DNA of 64,000 nt, taken from positions 81,082,648 to 81,146,647 of the forward strand of contig OZ018337.1 in the NCBI GenBank assembly GCA_963969495.1. Direction: 5' to 3'. Below are positions 1 through 11,448 of this stretch, piece after piece; the first letter of the stretch is position 1, and the number at the start of each line of letters is the position of its first letter. The position numbers and the translations under genes are program-made. Below the pieces are notes generated by a model. That model searched no databases. It was not told the origin of the DNA and saw nothing but the letters and a program-made list of their open reading frames with translations. Source of the DNA: Ceratothoa steindachneri (Eukaryota > Arthropoda > Malacostraca > Isopoda > Cymothoidae).

Positions 1-3000
1 CTACGAATGATTCTGTACTTAGGAAACTGGACACTTTTGGCTTCGCCAAGCTTGAGGGGATTCAATTTTGCTGCCAATCAAGCTGAGTGGAGCTGTGAAC
101 ATAGAGTAAGAATGGTATGCCATCATCTTTCATCGGCAGTTGCTGATTAGGAATGACGAAAGAAGTGATGATATATCGTAGAAGTCAGCTAGGTGTTTGT
201 CAAGGAGGGTTATTTAATTTTCTTATTGCCGGTGACCATCCATTTTCTTCTTAGCGGAAGAGTACTGCTCCACAACTATCCATTGTCTGTTTTGTGGGTG
301 AAAATCCCATTACAATAATCGATGGGAAAAATCGCTATAATTCTCAGCGCAGAATCATCCTTAAGAAAAATTGGTATGGAAGGTGCAGCTATTGATCATC
401 AGTGGAAACAGGGAGTCATTTAAAACTCATTAGCTCTGATCTCAGACTCATCGCTATTTGAAGGAAGATAAAGATTGTTAGAAATCCAAATGGGGAAATT
501 CATAAAACACTCCATCTCGATTCCACACGCGACAATACGTACATAATCTTAGCTGTATTTATTCCCACGGTGACCACAACAGCTTTAAGATTGCCATTCA
601 TGATTTCGTCACCTCGTGTTTTGATTACCACATCACCCCCACATAGATTAAATACTCCCACTATATTTTCCTATGGGATCTTTGATTCTTAGCTTGATCC
701 GCAATTATTTATAAATATTATGCCTACATATAGACCAAAGTGCACACGAGACTTATGATGAGGTAATTTATAACTGTAAACTTCACAACCTCCGCTCGTC
801 TAGGAACGAAACCTACGCAAAGGAGTAAGAAATAAGTGTTTATTTGGCAAGCTCGGATTATTCTCTCCATACGATGGGTTGAACAGCATTTGGGTGAATA
901 CGCGATCCTCTCCATTTGAGAATCTGATCACACTTCTATCTCATTCTATAAGTATCTTCTATGAATATGATCTGGGATGGAAAGTTTAGATAATTAATAC
1001 GAAATTAATATTAATTGTAACAAATCGAAATATCTGGATATTTTCCTAAATGAGGCTAATAACATTTTGAATGTTTCTGAATTGCAACCTGTTTTGTTTT
1101 TCCCATTAATTCATAATTGACAAGAGGAGCGGATTCGCCACTTTTCCTAACAGAAGGAGCTTTTCTCGTTGGCAGGAGTTCAGTTTGTAACTTAAGGCAA
1201 GGTAAGGATATCGCTTTTCTTTACAGGATCCAATTTTGCAGTTACCTTTCCTATTGTGTCAAATTCTTCTTAAATATCTTTGGCGTTGGGGATTCCCTCG
1301 AGATCGAAGATGATGGATGACCTCTTTATGGCATCAACGTGCACAAGGTTTTAACGGGTACAAATGTTTGCAGTCTTTGGACCTGTATCTTCACAAGGCA
1401 GGGTGGAGAAGGGGTTCAGTGCTTTGAAGGCAAGTTCTTATCATGAAAAGGGCAACCAAGTGCGTAAGAAGCCTTCTCCGGTCAATACATAGCTTTTCCA
1501 ATACCGAGAATCCTGCTGTGCCTTCTCGTGGCCAAACACTGTATTTGGGGGTACAGTTTTGGCAGGACTCTCTATTTATTATTTTTATCTTTTTGTATAC
1601 AATAATTTTAAAATGTATTTTATTCAAGCCTTTGTCATATTCATTCTAAATTAGGGAGTAAAAAGTATAAAGTGATAATAATAGGTCATTATGATTATTG
1701 AGATAAAAGCTTCAAATTTACAAAATCCTATTCCTGCTAAATGTTTTTTCCCCAGTTCTTAAAGCAATTCTTATAACTAAAATTGATATGAGCTTTGTAT
1801 GTACGAAAAAAAACCACTTCCTTCTATTTTGTTAATATTTAAATTAATGATTCAAAACAACTTTGATAAAACAAACAATAAAACAAACACCTTCCCTCCC
1901 TACTGCTTATCTTACTCTAGCAACTTGGTTTTGGTCGAAAAAAACTTAAAAAGTTTCCAGTACATTTCTCTTAAAAATTAGTTTTAGTCTATTTTTGTTC
2001 ATATCCGGACTTATTTTCTAGGCAGAAAAAAAATAAAAATTCATTGGAATTCTTTGATATATGGAATCAACAATCCTGAGAAATTGGTATTCCATTTATA
2101 TATGTTTTTTTATACTAAGATAATAAAGAAAATTAGCCATGTTTTAATTCTTATACATTTTCTGAATTTTAAAATTCTTAATTATTTTGGTTTAAAAAAA
2201 ATCAAAATATTTGATAATCCGATTTGTGTCTTCGAGCTCTAAATTAGCTGCTCTTTTATTTAGGATCTTAGATGTGGCGAATCCGCTTCCCTTGTCATCA
2301 TCATTATCACTTCACTATCTCTATAATTTGAGAAGATAATTTTTTTTAGTATTTGAATTATAATTTAATCTTAGTTTGGTTATGACTTATGTTTCTTTAT
2401 CAAAGTCACTTTTAATAATTCTTTCATAATATCAAAAACCAAATTGGTGGAGTTCTAAAATAAATATAAGTATCGAAATTTTGTTAATTTTTAAAACCCA
2501 GAGGATTACAAATGGTGGAGTTCAGAAAATTTAGTTTAGTTAATTTTAAAGGTATTATAATTAGCGAAGTTAAGAAAATTTATAAAATATTAACCATAGC
2601 TGCTTTTTATAGATTTTAAATTTTAGTCTTGGTAACGAAGCGCAAGCTCCCCACATATGGGGTTTGCGGCGAAGCCATTGCGTGGTCTACTGATAATTTA
2701 CTGTCTGTTTTGTAAAATTCAACCTTATTCTCTAGGCCTAAAGGCAAGAGAATCATCTGAATCTTTTGAAATACGGAAAAGCTCTTTCTTTCCTATCTAT
2801 ATTTTCTTGACAATTTCCTTCTGCTCTACTCCTATTTAGGGGCCAGGAGGTATTTCCATATGCTAAAGATTAAAATGGGAAATTCACTTTGGAAAGAACT
2901 TTGATAAAATATTCAATTATATGAAAAACTATCCAAGGAAAAATAGCAGCCATATCTCAATTTTAATCAACTTTCTGAGCTTCACTAAATTTAATTCGTT

Positions 3001-3974
3001 TGCTTTAAAAAATTCTGAAACCTTCGATAAACCTATTTATTTTTATTGAACTTCACCATTTGCTCTTGGACAATTTATACCTACAAAATGGTAGGACAAT
3101 GACTAAAGCGGCACCTTTTCCTTAAATTTGTAAAAATATTTTTTTTGGCTTAGTGGACAAGTAACCTTTCATGTTTTTGAGTTTAGGTTTATTTGGAACT
3201 TTTATTCGCAGGGCTGTTTTTTTGTATGTTTTGAGCTTCAGAAAAAAATAAATTTAATTATCGAATGATTTGGAATGAAAAAACATACAAATCGTGAAGT
3301 TCCGAAAATCTATTAAAATTAGGGCTTTGGCGCCTTTTTACTATCATTTCGTATAAAAAACAAATTTCAATGAAAAACGAGATGTGACCAAAGTTTTTCT
3401 ATATATTTCAAACCGGGTGAAATAACTTACAAAAATGGTTTCAGGGTGTCTATATTGAAAAAGGTGTTCAGGCTGTAAAAATAAAGAGTCTGTAAAGGGG
3501 ATTAAAAAAAGCAGTTTAGAATAGCAAATAGGCCGTAGGCCACACGCCGAAGGAGTGTCTGTGGAACCGAGTTCTTTCTGTGAGAAAGAATTCGAAGTAT
3601 GGCTTGTATTATTAGAATAGCCTTCTTTCAATGGTGCAATCTCAATTTAGGCCAAATTGGTATCCTCCAGATTAAATATTGCAAACTCTTCAAACAAAAT
3701 TAGTCTTATACCCATATTTGCACTAGTTAAGGTGTATTAATTAAGAAATCTAAATTAATTAGGATTAAATTTTAAAACTGATAGTAAAAAACAGTAATTA
3801 AGACTAATCTTTATTCTCAGACAAAAATATATGATATAGAAATTTCGATTCATGCAAAAGATAAATTAGTCAATATATTTTCTATTTAATGAATATGTTT
3901 ATCTATCAACTAAACTAAAAATAATAAAAGAAAAAGTAATGATAAATAATGGTACAAAAACAACACCCGTCCAT
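1..3974. other. AT-rich DNA, no gene recognised
   Basis: Nothing recognisable was found on either strand. The short open frames here (for example 724-915 minus, 1443-1649 plus, 3344-3631 minus) have AT-driven, low-complexity composition and match no family I know. No tRNA-like or rRNA-like stretch was seen. It is probably intergenic, intronic or very old repeat DNA. Confidence 0.5.
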
Positions 3975-3982
3975 GCTTATGA

Positions 3983-4245
3983 TTAAGAAAGCAAGCCTAT
4001 TGTTGCGATTAAGTAAAAAGGCCTATTGCCCATGATTATTTAAGAAGGCTTATTTCCTATGATTAAGTAAGAAGGCCTATTTCCCATTATTAAGTAAGAA
4101 GACCTATTTCCCATTATTAAGTAAGAATACCTATTTCCCATGATTAAGTAAGAACACCTATTTCCCATGATTAATTAAGAAGGCCTATTTCCCATGATTA
4201 AGTAAAGGCATATTTCCCAAAATTAGGTAAGAATGCCTATTTTCC
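3983..4245. repeat. 27-bp tandem repeat array (about 10 units)
   Basis: About ten head-to-tail copies of a unit close to gattaagtaagaaggcctat followed by ttcccat run through this stretch. Units differ by a few substitutions; the ninth is 2 bp short. The array sits directly at the left edge of dispersed repeat A. The second copy of repeat A, near 18.88 kb, carries only one such unit, so the array is a local expansion of part of that repeat. Confidence 0.85.
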
Positions 4246-4690
4246 TTTACAAAGAGAAAAAAAAATTCCCTTAATGTTTGATTGCAAATCAGTTGGTCTG
4301 TTTCTGGGTCTTAGCTTCATTTAAATTCGCATTAAACGTAACAACAAAATAAGAGAAATTGCGTTTACAAACCCATTTAATGATAAATAGTTTTACAGAT
4401 TTCCAAATGGGAGACTGAAAGACCATTAAGTGTCTTAAACTAACTAGACAGATACACAATAGGCCCCAAAGAGAGATCTGGGATGAGTTACTCGAGTCGG
4501 AAATGAACCATTTTAAAACTTTTAGTTGTAACTCGGGAATTAATTTAATGGTTTTGATCATCCCATAACCAAATTATCTGAATCATTGTTTATCCCGGTT
4601 CCTTCAAATTTCTACCGCTCAAGAATTCCGTTTTCGCCCCCATAGTGAGGGAAATCGCCCCTGATGAGAAAGCCTGGTCTTTATCATCTG
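4246..4690. repeat. Dispersed repeat A, copy 1
   Basis: This stretch is similar over about 400 bp to 18880-19380, in the same orientation. Shared landmarks are ttaatgtttgatt, ttggtctgtttctgg, ttcgcatt, caacaaaata, and a distal block with gggaaatcgc followed by gagaaa and cctggtctt. No coding potential is convincing: the 90-aa minus frame at 4289-4561 is not conserved as an intact frame in copy 2. It is probably a non-autonomous element; its termini are not defined. Confidence 0.7.
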
Positions 4691-5699
4691 TCAAATCACG
4701 CCCTTATCTTTTCCTATTCAATCTCCTTTTCCTAATATCCTCAGTCAAATATTTCCGGCATTATTTCCCTAACGTCGTTTCTTTAAACGTTTTAAATGAT
4801 TCAAATCTTTTTTTTTTCCTCGGGTGATGAAAACATTGTTTAAAACTATTCTCGGTGAAATATTTCATTTTCCTTTCAGGCTTTGAAAAGGTAAATAGCA
4901 AGGCAAAGTATTTTTACCCTTTCTCCCAAATAGGGGCTGTACATGATAAAAACTATTTGGAAGGTTTCAGTTTGATATCAATGATTGCATGTGGTCTCGT
5001 TTTCATGCACATGATTTTATTCAGATTCTTAGTTGTTTGATCGTTGGCAGATTTCTTATTCTTTAATCACAGACGCCTAAGTATTGGTCTTTACCATTTC
5101 CAAAGCTTTGCAAATTGATAGGAATTAAATTGGTTCTTCACTATTGATTTCTTTGTTTCTTAACACCTCAGCGAAGGCTTGTCATTATATTTTTGTCCCA
5201 ATTTAGTTATGTTTCAGGAAACAACCGAAATTTAAGCGATTTTCAGATGATAGATTTGCTTTGTTGACAATCGTTCGAACTATGTATTCTAACCTCTAGA
5301 AACGAGGTCTATAGTTAAAAATAATAGATTCAACCTGCCTCTTTGCTAGGCATTTCTAACAATATTTGATATTTTACTTCTATCATATTATTTTCGTTAG
5401 CTTTTTCATCCAAAATGGTTTTCTTAGTTAACCTTTAGCTTAGACTAACTATGTGGAAGCTTTTAGATATTAAATTTGATTCCATCTGTTCATTTATATC
5501 TACTTTTTTCTGATTCTATAATTCATTATCCTAAAATATTGTTTTGATTTAATTGGGTAGTATTTCTTTTAATGTTTTCTATCCTCTGTTATTTTTCCTT
5601 ACCTAATCACTCTTTTTATTTTCTAATTTTACCCGAATCGAAATTGCCTTCTTGGTTTTGGCATCTTGGGAATTAATTTCTTTTCCTTCCTCAGCTCCG
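4691..5699. other. AT-rich DNA, nothing recognised
   Basis: No ORF, RNA gene or repeat was recognised. Short frames at 4645-4827 and 4855-5040 have no recognisable motifs. Confidence 0.5.
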
Positions 5700-5714
5700 A
5701 ACCCCACATTTCAA

Positions 5715-5900
5715 AAGAAGTAATTAATGTGCATTTTAATGAAATTCAGATTAGAAGTTACGGCAATCGTTAAAATTAGTGATGTTTATATAGCTCTTTA
5801 TTCCTAAGCCACATGCGAGAATATGTTTGAAGATTTAAATAAGGAATTATTCCATGAGCGTCTCACTCACCCTAATTTAAAAGAACGGTCGTAGACCAGT
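5715..5900. repeat. Dispersed repeat B, copy 1
   Basis: About 180 bp is similar to 47330-47515 in the same orientation. Shared strings include cagattagaagttacggca, cgttaaaatta, ttattcctaa and ccacatg. The element type is unknown and no ORF is present. Confidence 0.7.
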
Positions 5901-7364
5901 TTAGCTGTTTAGTTGATCGAGATTTACAATTTCTCGCCATAAAAGCCGCGAAAAGTATTGAATTGGCTGAATTGTTTCAGGTTTTTATAAAGAAAGCGTT
6001 CACCTTCTGAGGATATGGAACAAGATAATTACGGACCGAATTTTAGAGAATGCTTGACGCTCTGTTTTCTAGCGGTCCGTTTGTTCGACGAGTGAACCGC
6101 TTAACTGGGGGCCATGCGGCATGCGGTCATATGAACATCGGGCTTAATTAGGTGTCTATGCCTTCTTGTGGTAAAATAAAATGATGGGGATTTTACCACA
6201 AATCTGCTCTCATTCAGATGCATTTAGTTATCAGGTGATACCTACTGAGTACCACGGTATTCGAACCAAGCCAATCTTCATCGTATAGTAACCGTCGTGA
6301 AGGGAATCATAATTTGGGTTCAAACGGCGAAAAAGGAACCCTTACTCAAATAGGAAACTTTGTTTCCATTCGGCTGATTTCTAGCATCAAACGTGTGTGA
6401 TGAGCGTAATAAAAATATCATGGTGGAATGATGTAGTTGAAAGGTCGAAAAGAGACGATTTGAATTAGTGAGCAACATGACATGCTCAACTTACATTACT
6501 TTCTAGGACATAAACGTGGGTGATATCTAGAGGAGAGGAGTTAGCTCCCACCGCTAAGAACGATGGACAGCCCAACCTAAATGAAGCCATACACGAAGGG
6601 CTGAGGCTAAGACTCAATGCTGAGAAAGATGGGCAACGGAAAAGGCGGATTTGATGTTAATAGGCAGCGGAATTTCGTCAATATAACTCACGTCCTTGAG
6701 GGTAGGAAGGGGGGTCAAATGAACTCTAAAAATATAAATAAATAAATAGTATCAAGAATCAAAATACCACTTACTTGTCCATGTCATTATTATCTCTATA
6801 TTTTAAACTCTAAATTACTCAAGGATTTTCTACTTTTCCCTGGTACATGGCTTCGTGGTGCAACGAGACTAGTTTCTGCTCAGTCTCTCTCAACATGATT
6901 TCTACATCTACGAGCGATAAAATCAACTTTTATTTCTATTCTTCCTCCAACATAAAGCGGATTAAGTCTAAACAGGAGTCAAACTTAACTTGTTAAAAAG
7001 ATCGCAGAAAATCATAATAAAATTCGGTTGTAAACAAATGACAATATTAAAAAATTAATCTAGGCAAAGGCGTTGCATTTAAACGGAAAAGATGTGAAAT
7101 AAAACACCAAAATAGAGTAGAAAACACAAGTAAAAAGATAACCCCCTGGATTACAAAAAGTTTATGATTAATTAGAATAGAAGGCAGATAATTGAAAAGG
7201 TAAGTGAAAAGCAAAAAAATAATTGTAGTTGAATCAAACAATTATTATTAATTATTATTATTAATTCCACCAAAATTTCTATATGCAAGGTAAATATTGT
7301 TAATATAAACCTGGCGAAAAAAGGATAAAAAACTGAATATTTATATTTAAAAAATTAATTAAAT
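5901..7364. other. Unassigned DNA
   Basis: No recognisable gene. The block at 6500-6730 is somewhat more GC-rich and complex than its surroundings and may be a decayed repeat, but no family could be named. The 64-aa minus frame at 7047-7241 is a low-complexity hydrophobic frame. Confidence 0.45.
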
Positions 7365-8302
7365 AAAGTTCTTCGATTTTTCACATACGAGAGAAACAAT
7401 TAATTAAATATCACTATGACGATATTCTTGACGAAACTGCAATCATTATTTATTCAAATGGGTGACCAATTATAACATGCGAACTCAACAAAATGTAAAA
7501 AATATATACATTATTTATGAACAAAGTTAGCACTACTAAATTAAATAAATCAATTTTTCAATCAATATTTGGATTAATTTTAGAGAAATTAAAAATCAAA
7601 GTGTGGGAGTTTACACAGAGCGCACCAGATGTATTCGTTCTCTGTAAAACCGAACGAGTTGGAAGGCATCCTTTGTGAGGAAAGGACTCGGCCAGTTTAT
7701 TCAGCGAAAAGGATTAATATATGAACAAAGAGTAACCTCAGAACTCACACAGAAAATGGGTTTTAAATAAGCTATCCACTTATCGGATCACTTTATACTT
7801 TAAACCAAGGGAGTGAAAAAGCTCCACTTTAAATATTCATAAATAAAAAGGAAAAGGAATTTCACTTCTTAGATGGAGTCCTTCCATCAAATCTAAATAA
7901 GGGGGGAAAAAATTGGGCGCTTAAATTTCCTCACTTTCGTAAAGAGATTTATTTCAACACAAAAATTGGCAGAGAAAGTTTACTTGGAAATTCTCAAACA
8001 TTGCATTCTTATTCGTTCTTTTCTCTCTAAAAACACTTCAATCACTATGTTTACTTAAAGTAGACATGTACTTACAATACTCAATTTTAAACACTCTATA
8101 TCAAAGTAATAAATATCATATTATTAAAATACTAATTAATTGATATTCTAATCTTCCCAAAGACATCCTAACCTCACCTCACCTCCACAACATTTTTACG
8201 ACTAGGCATGGAGCCAATCTAAAGGTCTATGGAGCACTGTAATATATTTATTGTATTTATTACAGGAGTGTTTTTTTTACAGGAATAATCACTGTTGCAC
8301 TA

Positions 8303-8306
<4 letters not shown>

Positions 8307-8374
<68 letters not shown>

Positions 8375-8382
8375 TATATATG
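8307..8382. repeat. (TA)n microsatellite, left of palindrome centre
   Basis: A nearly pure TA tract of about 75 bp, with an aa interruption near 8371. Confidence 0.95.
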
Positions 8383-8424
8383 AAATGAATAACTCACAAA
8401 TTAGCACGTGAGTTTCAAAATGAA

Positions 8425-8485
8425 TGCAATCTCCCGCAGAAAAAATGAAAAGGTACACTTTTTCATTTTTCCTACGGGACATTGC

Positions 8486-8486
<1 letters not shown>
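8425..8486. repeat. Hairpin at the palindrome centre
   Basis: An inverted repeat with arms of about 27 nt: tgcaat, tcccg and aaaaaatgaaaa on the left pair with tttttcattttt, cggga and attgca on the right, with few mismatches and a short loop. A smaller stem (aactcac / gtgagtt) lies beside it at about 8391-8415. The hairpin is enclosed by the two (TA)n tracts. Confidence 0.85.

Positions 8487-8561
<75 letters not shown>
8487..8561. repeat. (TA)n microsatellite, right of palindrome centre
   Basis: A TA tract of about 75 bp with one interruption near 8496. It mirrors the tract on the other side of the central hairpin. Confidence 0.95.
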
Positions 8562-8564
<3 letters not shown>

Positions 8565-9470
8565 CATGCATTATTCTGTTAAAAAATACAATTACTGAAA
8601 TAACTACAATAATTAAAATATATTACTGTGCCTCCCAGACCTTTAGATGCGATCCAAGCTAGTCGTAAAAGGCTTGTGGAGGTGAGGTGAGGTACGGAAA
8701 AATTTGGAAAATTACGGTGTAAATTAATTGGCGCCTTATCATATCATATTTATTACTTTGATATAAGCTCTTTAAAATTAGTTATTTAAGTACATTTTCG
8801 ATTTAAGTATACAATGTATGGAGAAAACAATGTATGAGAATCTTAGACTGAATTTAATTTCTACATTATTTTTGGTTGAAATAAATCCTACATTATTCAA
8901 ATCCCTTTGACGAACTTCGGTAAATGTAAGCGCCCCGATTTTTTAAATTTAGATTTAATGGATAAACTACATACATCGATGATTTGAAATTCCGTTTCCT
9001 TTTTAATTATGAAGTTGCAAAGTGGATCCTTTCCATTTAAGGTATTATGTGATCAGATAATTGTACAGTATATTTTCAACCAATTTTGTTGGCGAGTTCT
9101 ACGGTTACTCTTTCTTAATATATTAATCCTTTTCGCTGAATAAAGCCACCGAGTTCTTCCCTCCCAAAGCATCCCTTTTAACTCGTTCCGTTATTGCACA
9201 GATTGAATTTATCCGGTGTGCTATCTGTACATTCACACATTGTTAAGTTCTCTAAAATTAATCGAAAAATTGATTGCCAAATAGATGTACTTTAACTTAG
9301 CAGTGCTGTTTCGTCTATAAAAACTTTAGAAATTTTAGGCATTTTGATGACTTCGCTTATTGTAATTAGTTACCCATTTAAAAAAAATAATGATTGAAGT
9401 TTCGTCGACAACATCGTCATAGAGATATTTATTAAAAATTTTTTCTCATATGTGAAAAATCCGAGATCTA

Positions 9471-10232
9471 CGTAGAAGAATTGTCTCCCCACTTTTGTCG
9501 GAGAATTATTCTTCAACTGTTAGCCGTTTAAAATATACTCCCATATAATACCTCTTTGTCCAAGTATTTATTTATTTAATGACTTTAGTGAGCCAGTCTG
9601 ACACCATTTAGGAAGCGAAATAATTCCTCTATTGGCTGAGTGGACTCCGATTTCGTCTAAACGAGTCTAAATACTGAATTATGAGAGTACCACAGCGTTT
9701 AATCAGTTTTAAGGAAAGAGCCGGTCAACAGGCAAGCATCCAGTAAAACCACCAAGAGTTAACCAAAATATATATCTTTTAATTTATCAATAAACTCAAA
9801 GATTTACACAAAATTACGTAAGGTTAACATGGTTCTCACGATTCGAACATTGGCATACTCCTGACGAGAGCTCTGATCAAAATAAAGTAGGCTTCACGTA
9901 AACAAACCAATTGCCAGATAACTAATTTCTGAAGGCCTCTACGTTACAGAGTTAAGCCACCATTTACTCTCCCCAATCTAACTAAAATATGACAAAAGTC
10001 ACGAAATACTATTTCTCCCTTAGTTAGCTTGAGACAGTCTTAAAAATCCTATTTAACCAAAACAAATATATATAGTCATTCGGACTTACATGCCCTTGAT
10101 CGGAACAGGGGTTGACGGATGTTGTTATACTGGATTCTTATGCGAGTTTTCGCGTTGAAGGGGGATGAGGGTGATTGTGACAGTGACAGTAGAAACCGAT
10201 GTCTGTCTCTTCTTATGACTTTCTCGATCTGG
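9471..10232. other. Unassigned DNA downstream of the Gypsy integrase
   Basis: No coding sequence was recognised. Because the integrase remnant to the right reads leftwards, this stretch may include the 3' part and 3' LTR of that element. The composition changes near 10100-10200 (GC-richer), but no paired LTR could be defined. Confidence 0.35.
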
Positions 10233-10830
10233 TTATAATTCTAACATACGGAGAGAAGAGTTGAGCTCTCTGCATGCGAAAAGGGTTACAAGGAAATGAG
10301 TCGGGTTGTTTTGACATAACTTTAACAATATATTTTTGCGAGTCTCTTTTAATTTCTCACAGATTCCGTTTGTGGATAGATAAAATGGACTTGTAAAGAT
10401 GGGCCTGACTAGCAGTAGTTTATTAAAGTACTCTATCAATTCTGATGTGAACTGGCGCCCTCTATTAGATAGAATTTCTTTAGGCAGGCCTACTCGGGCA
10501 AATGTTAAAATTAGTGCTTGCGCGCAGGAAATAGTGTCGATTTTCCAAAATGCCACAGCATCTGGAAAACATCCGGCACAACGTACTAGAGTCAGGATGT
10601 AGAAGTGTCCTCCGCTTGAACAGGGGTGAGTTGGTCCCACCAAATCGATAGCCACTTGAAAGAATGGTTCGGTTATAACTAGAACTTTTTGTAATAGCGC
10701 GGGAGTTACCCTTTGTCTGGAGGGATCTTTCTGACACAATTCGCATGACTGGCAATAGGCCACAATTTCTGTGGCAGTCTGGAGCCAATAAAAGTGTCTG
10801 AATATACGCTGCGCAGTTTTATTGTTTCAA
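10233..10830 (-). pseudogene. Ty3/Gypsy integrase fragment (HHCC finger and DDE core)
   Basis: This is the integrase part of a Gypsy-type pol gene, which in a live element joins LTR DNA to the host genome. The 176-aa frame at 10233-10763 opens with the end of the zinc finger (YCQSCELCQ, residues 3-11). The catalytic core follows. The first acidic residue is D40 in AIDLVGP. The second position is in ILSNRGRQFTS, where residue 100 is Asn instead of the usual Asp. The third is E136 in NGICEKLKETR, with the expected 35-residue gap. Coding similarity extends upstream to about 10830 (RIFRHFYW-like segment), with a frameshift before the histidine part of the finger. The frame is therefore broken and the catalytic triad is altered. 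Confidence 0.9.
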
Positions 10831-10850
10831 AGTGTCCGGCTAATATTCTC

Positions 10851-11448
10851 TCCTAAGTGATATTCAAGATTCTTTGCGTATATTCTTGATGTCCACTCAG
10901 AGCATTGTTGCCATCCTAATCTGCTCGCTAATTGAACGGTATAGAAGCGAATCTTCTGCAATATACTTGATTTGCTTCTTTCCTTTCACTTGGAGAGTTT
11001 CACCCTTATTCGCCTTTTCCCAGAGGGGTTTAAGAGTGGGGCATTGCTCCCGGGCAATAGCGAAGAAAATCAAATTTAGCCGAGTGTCTTCGAGGGTAAT
11101 CCTAGGGGTCAATTCAGCAGGTTGCTCCTTTCTCTGGGCTTCTGTTCTATCCTAAGTGATATTCAAGATTCTTTGCGTATATTCTTGGGGTTCACTCAGA
11201 GCATTGTTGCCATCCTAATCTGCTCGCTAATTGAACGGTATGGAAGCGAATCTTCTGCAATATACTTGATTTGCTTCTTTCCTTTCACTTGAAGAGTTTC
11301 ACCCTTAATCGCCTTTTCCCAGAGGGGTTTAAGAGTGGGGCATTGCTCCTGGGCAATAGCGAAGAAAATCAAATTTAGCCGAGTGACTTCGAGGGTAATC
11401 CTAGGGGTCAATTCAGCAGGTTGCTCTTTTCTCTGGGCTTCTGTTCTC
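10851..11448 (-). repeat. 299-bp tandem duplication within Gypsy pol
   Basis: Two head-to-tail copies, 10851-11149 and 11150-11448, both start at tcctaagtga and differ at only about ten sites. On the minus strand both encode the linker between RNase H and integrase of Gypsy pol, with an EQCPTLKPLWEKA segment and a YIAEDSL segment (frames 10897-11112 and 11196-11504). Duplicating this linker in place is not a normal element feature and must have happened within the decaying copy. Confidence 0.9.

Larger units (their letters stand above)
7365..9470. mobile_element. 2.1-kb foldback element / large imperfect palindrome
   Basis: The left arm (about 7365-8345) is the reverse complement of the right arm (about 8490-9470). 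Matches stay in register along the whole length. Examples: the left arm has ttattcagcgaaaaggatta near 7700 and the right arm reads its complement near 9130; the left arm has cctcacctcacctccaca near 8173 and the right arm tgtggaggtgaggtgagg near 8674; atttttcaca near 7377 pairs with tgtgaaaaat near 9450. The arms have diverged by substitutions and small indels, so the structure is old. Two (TA)n tracts and a nested hairpin occupy the centre. No transposase is encoded. A foldback (FB-type) or long-TIR DNA transposon is the likeliest origin; an inverted duplication is the alternative. Confidence 0.85.

Noticed and set aside
3983..4245. 27-bp repeats considered as a CRISPR array
   Set aside because: Units are head-to-tail with no unique spacers, and the window is eukaryotic; it is a minisatellite.
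4655..4670. ctgatgag motif in dispersed repeat A
   Set aside because: No following stem and GAAA element for a hammerhead; no structure.
8300..8482. Ile/Tyr-repeat ORFs (also at 20399-20668, 21601-21810, 32481-32690, 38645-39290, 54902-55099)
   Set aside because: They are translations of (TA)n microsatellites, not proteins.
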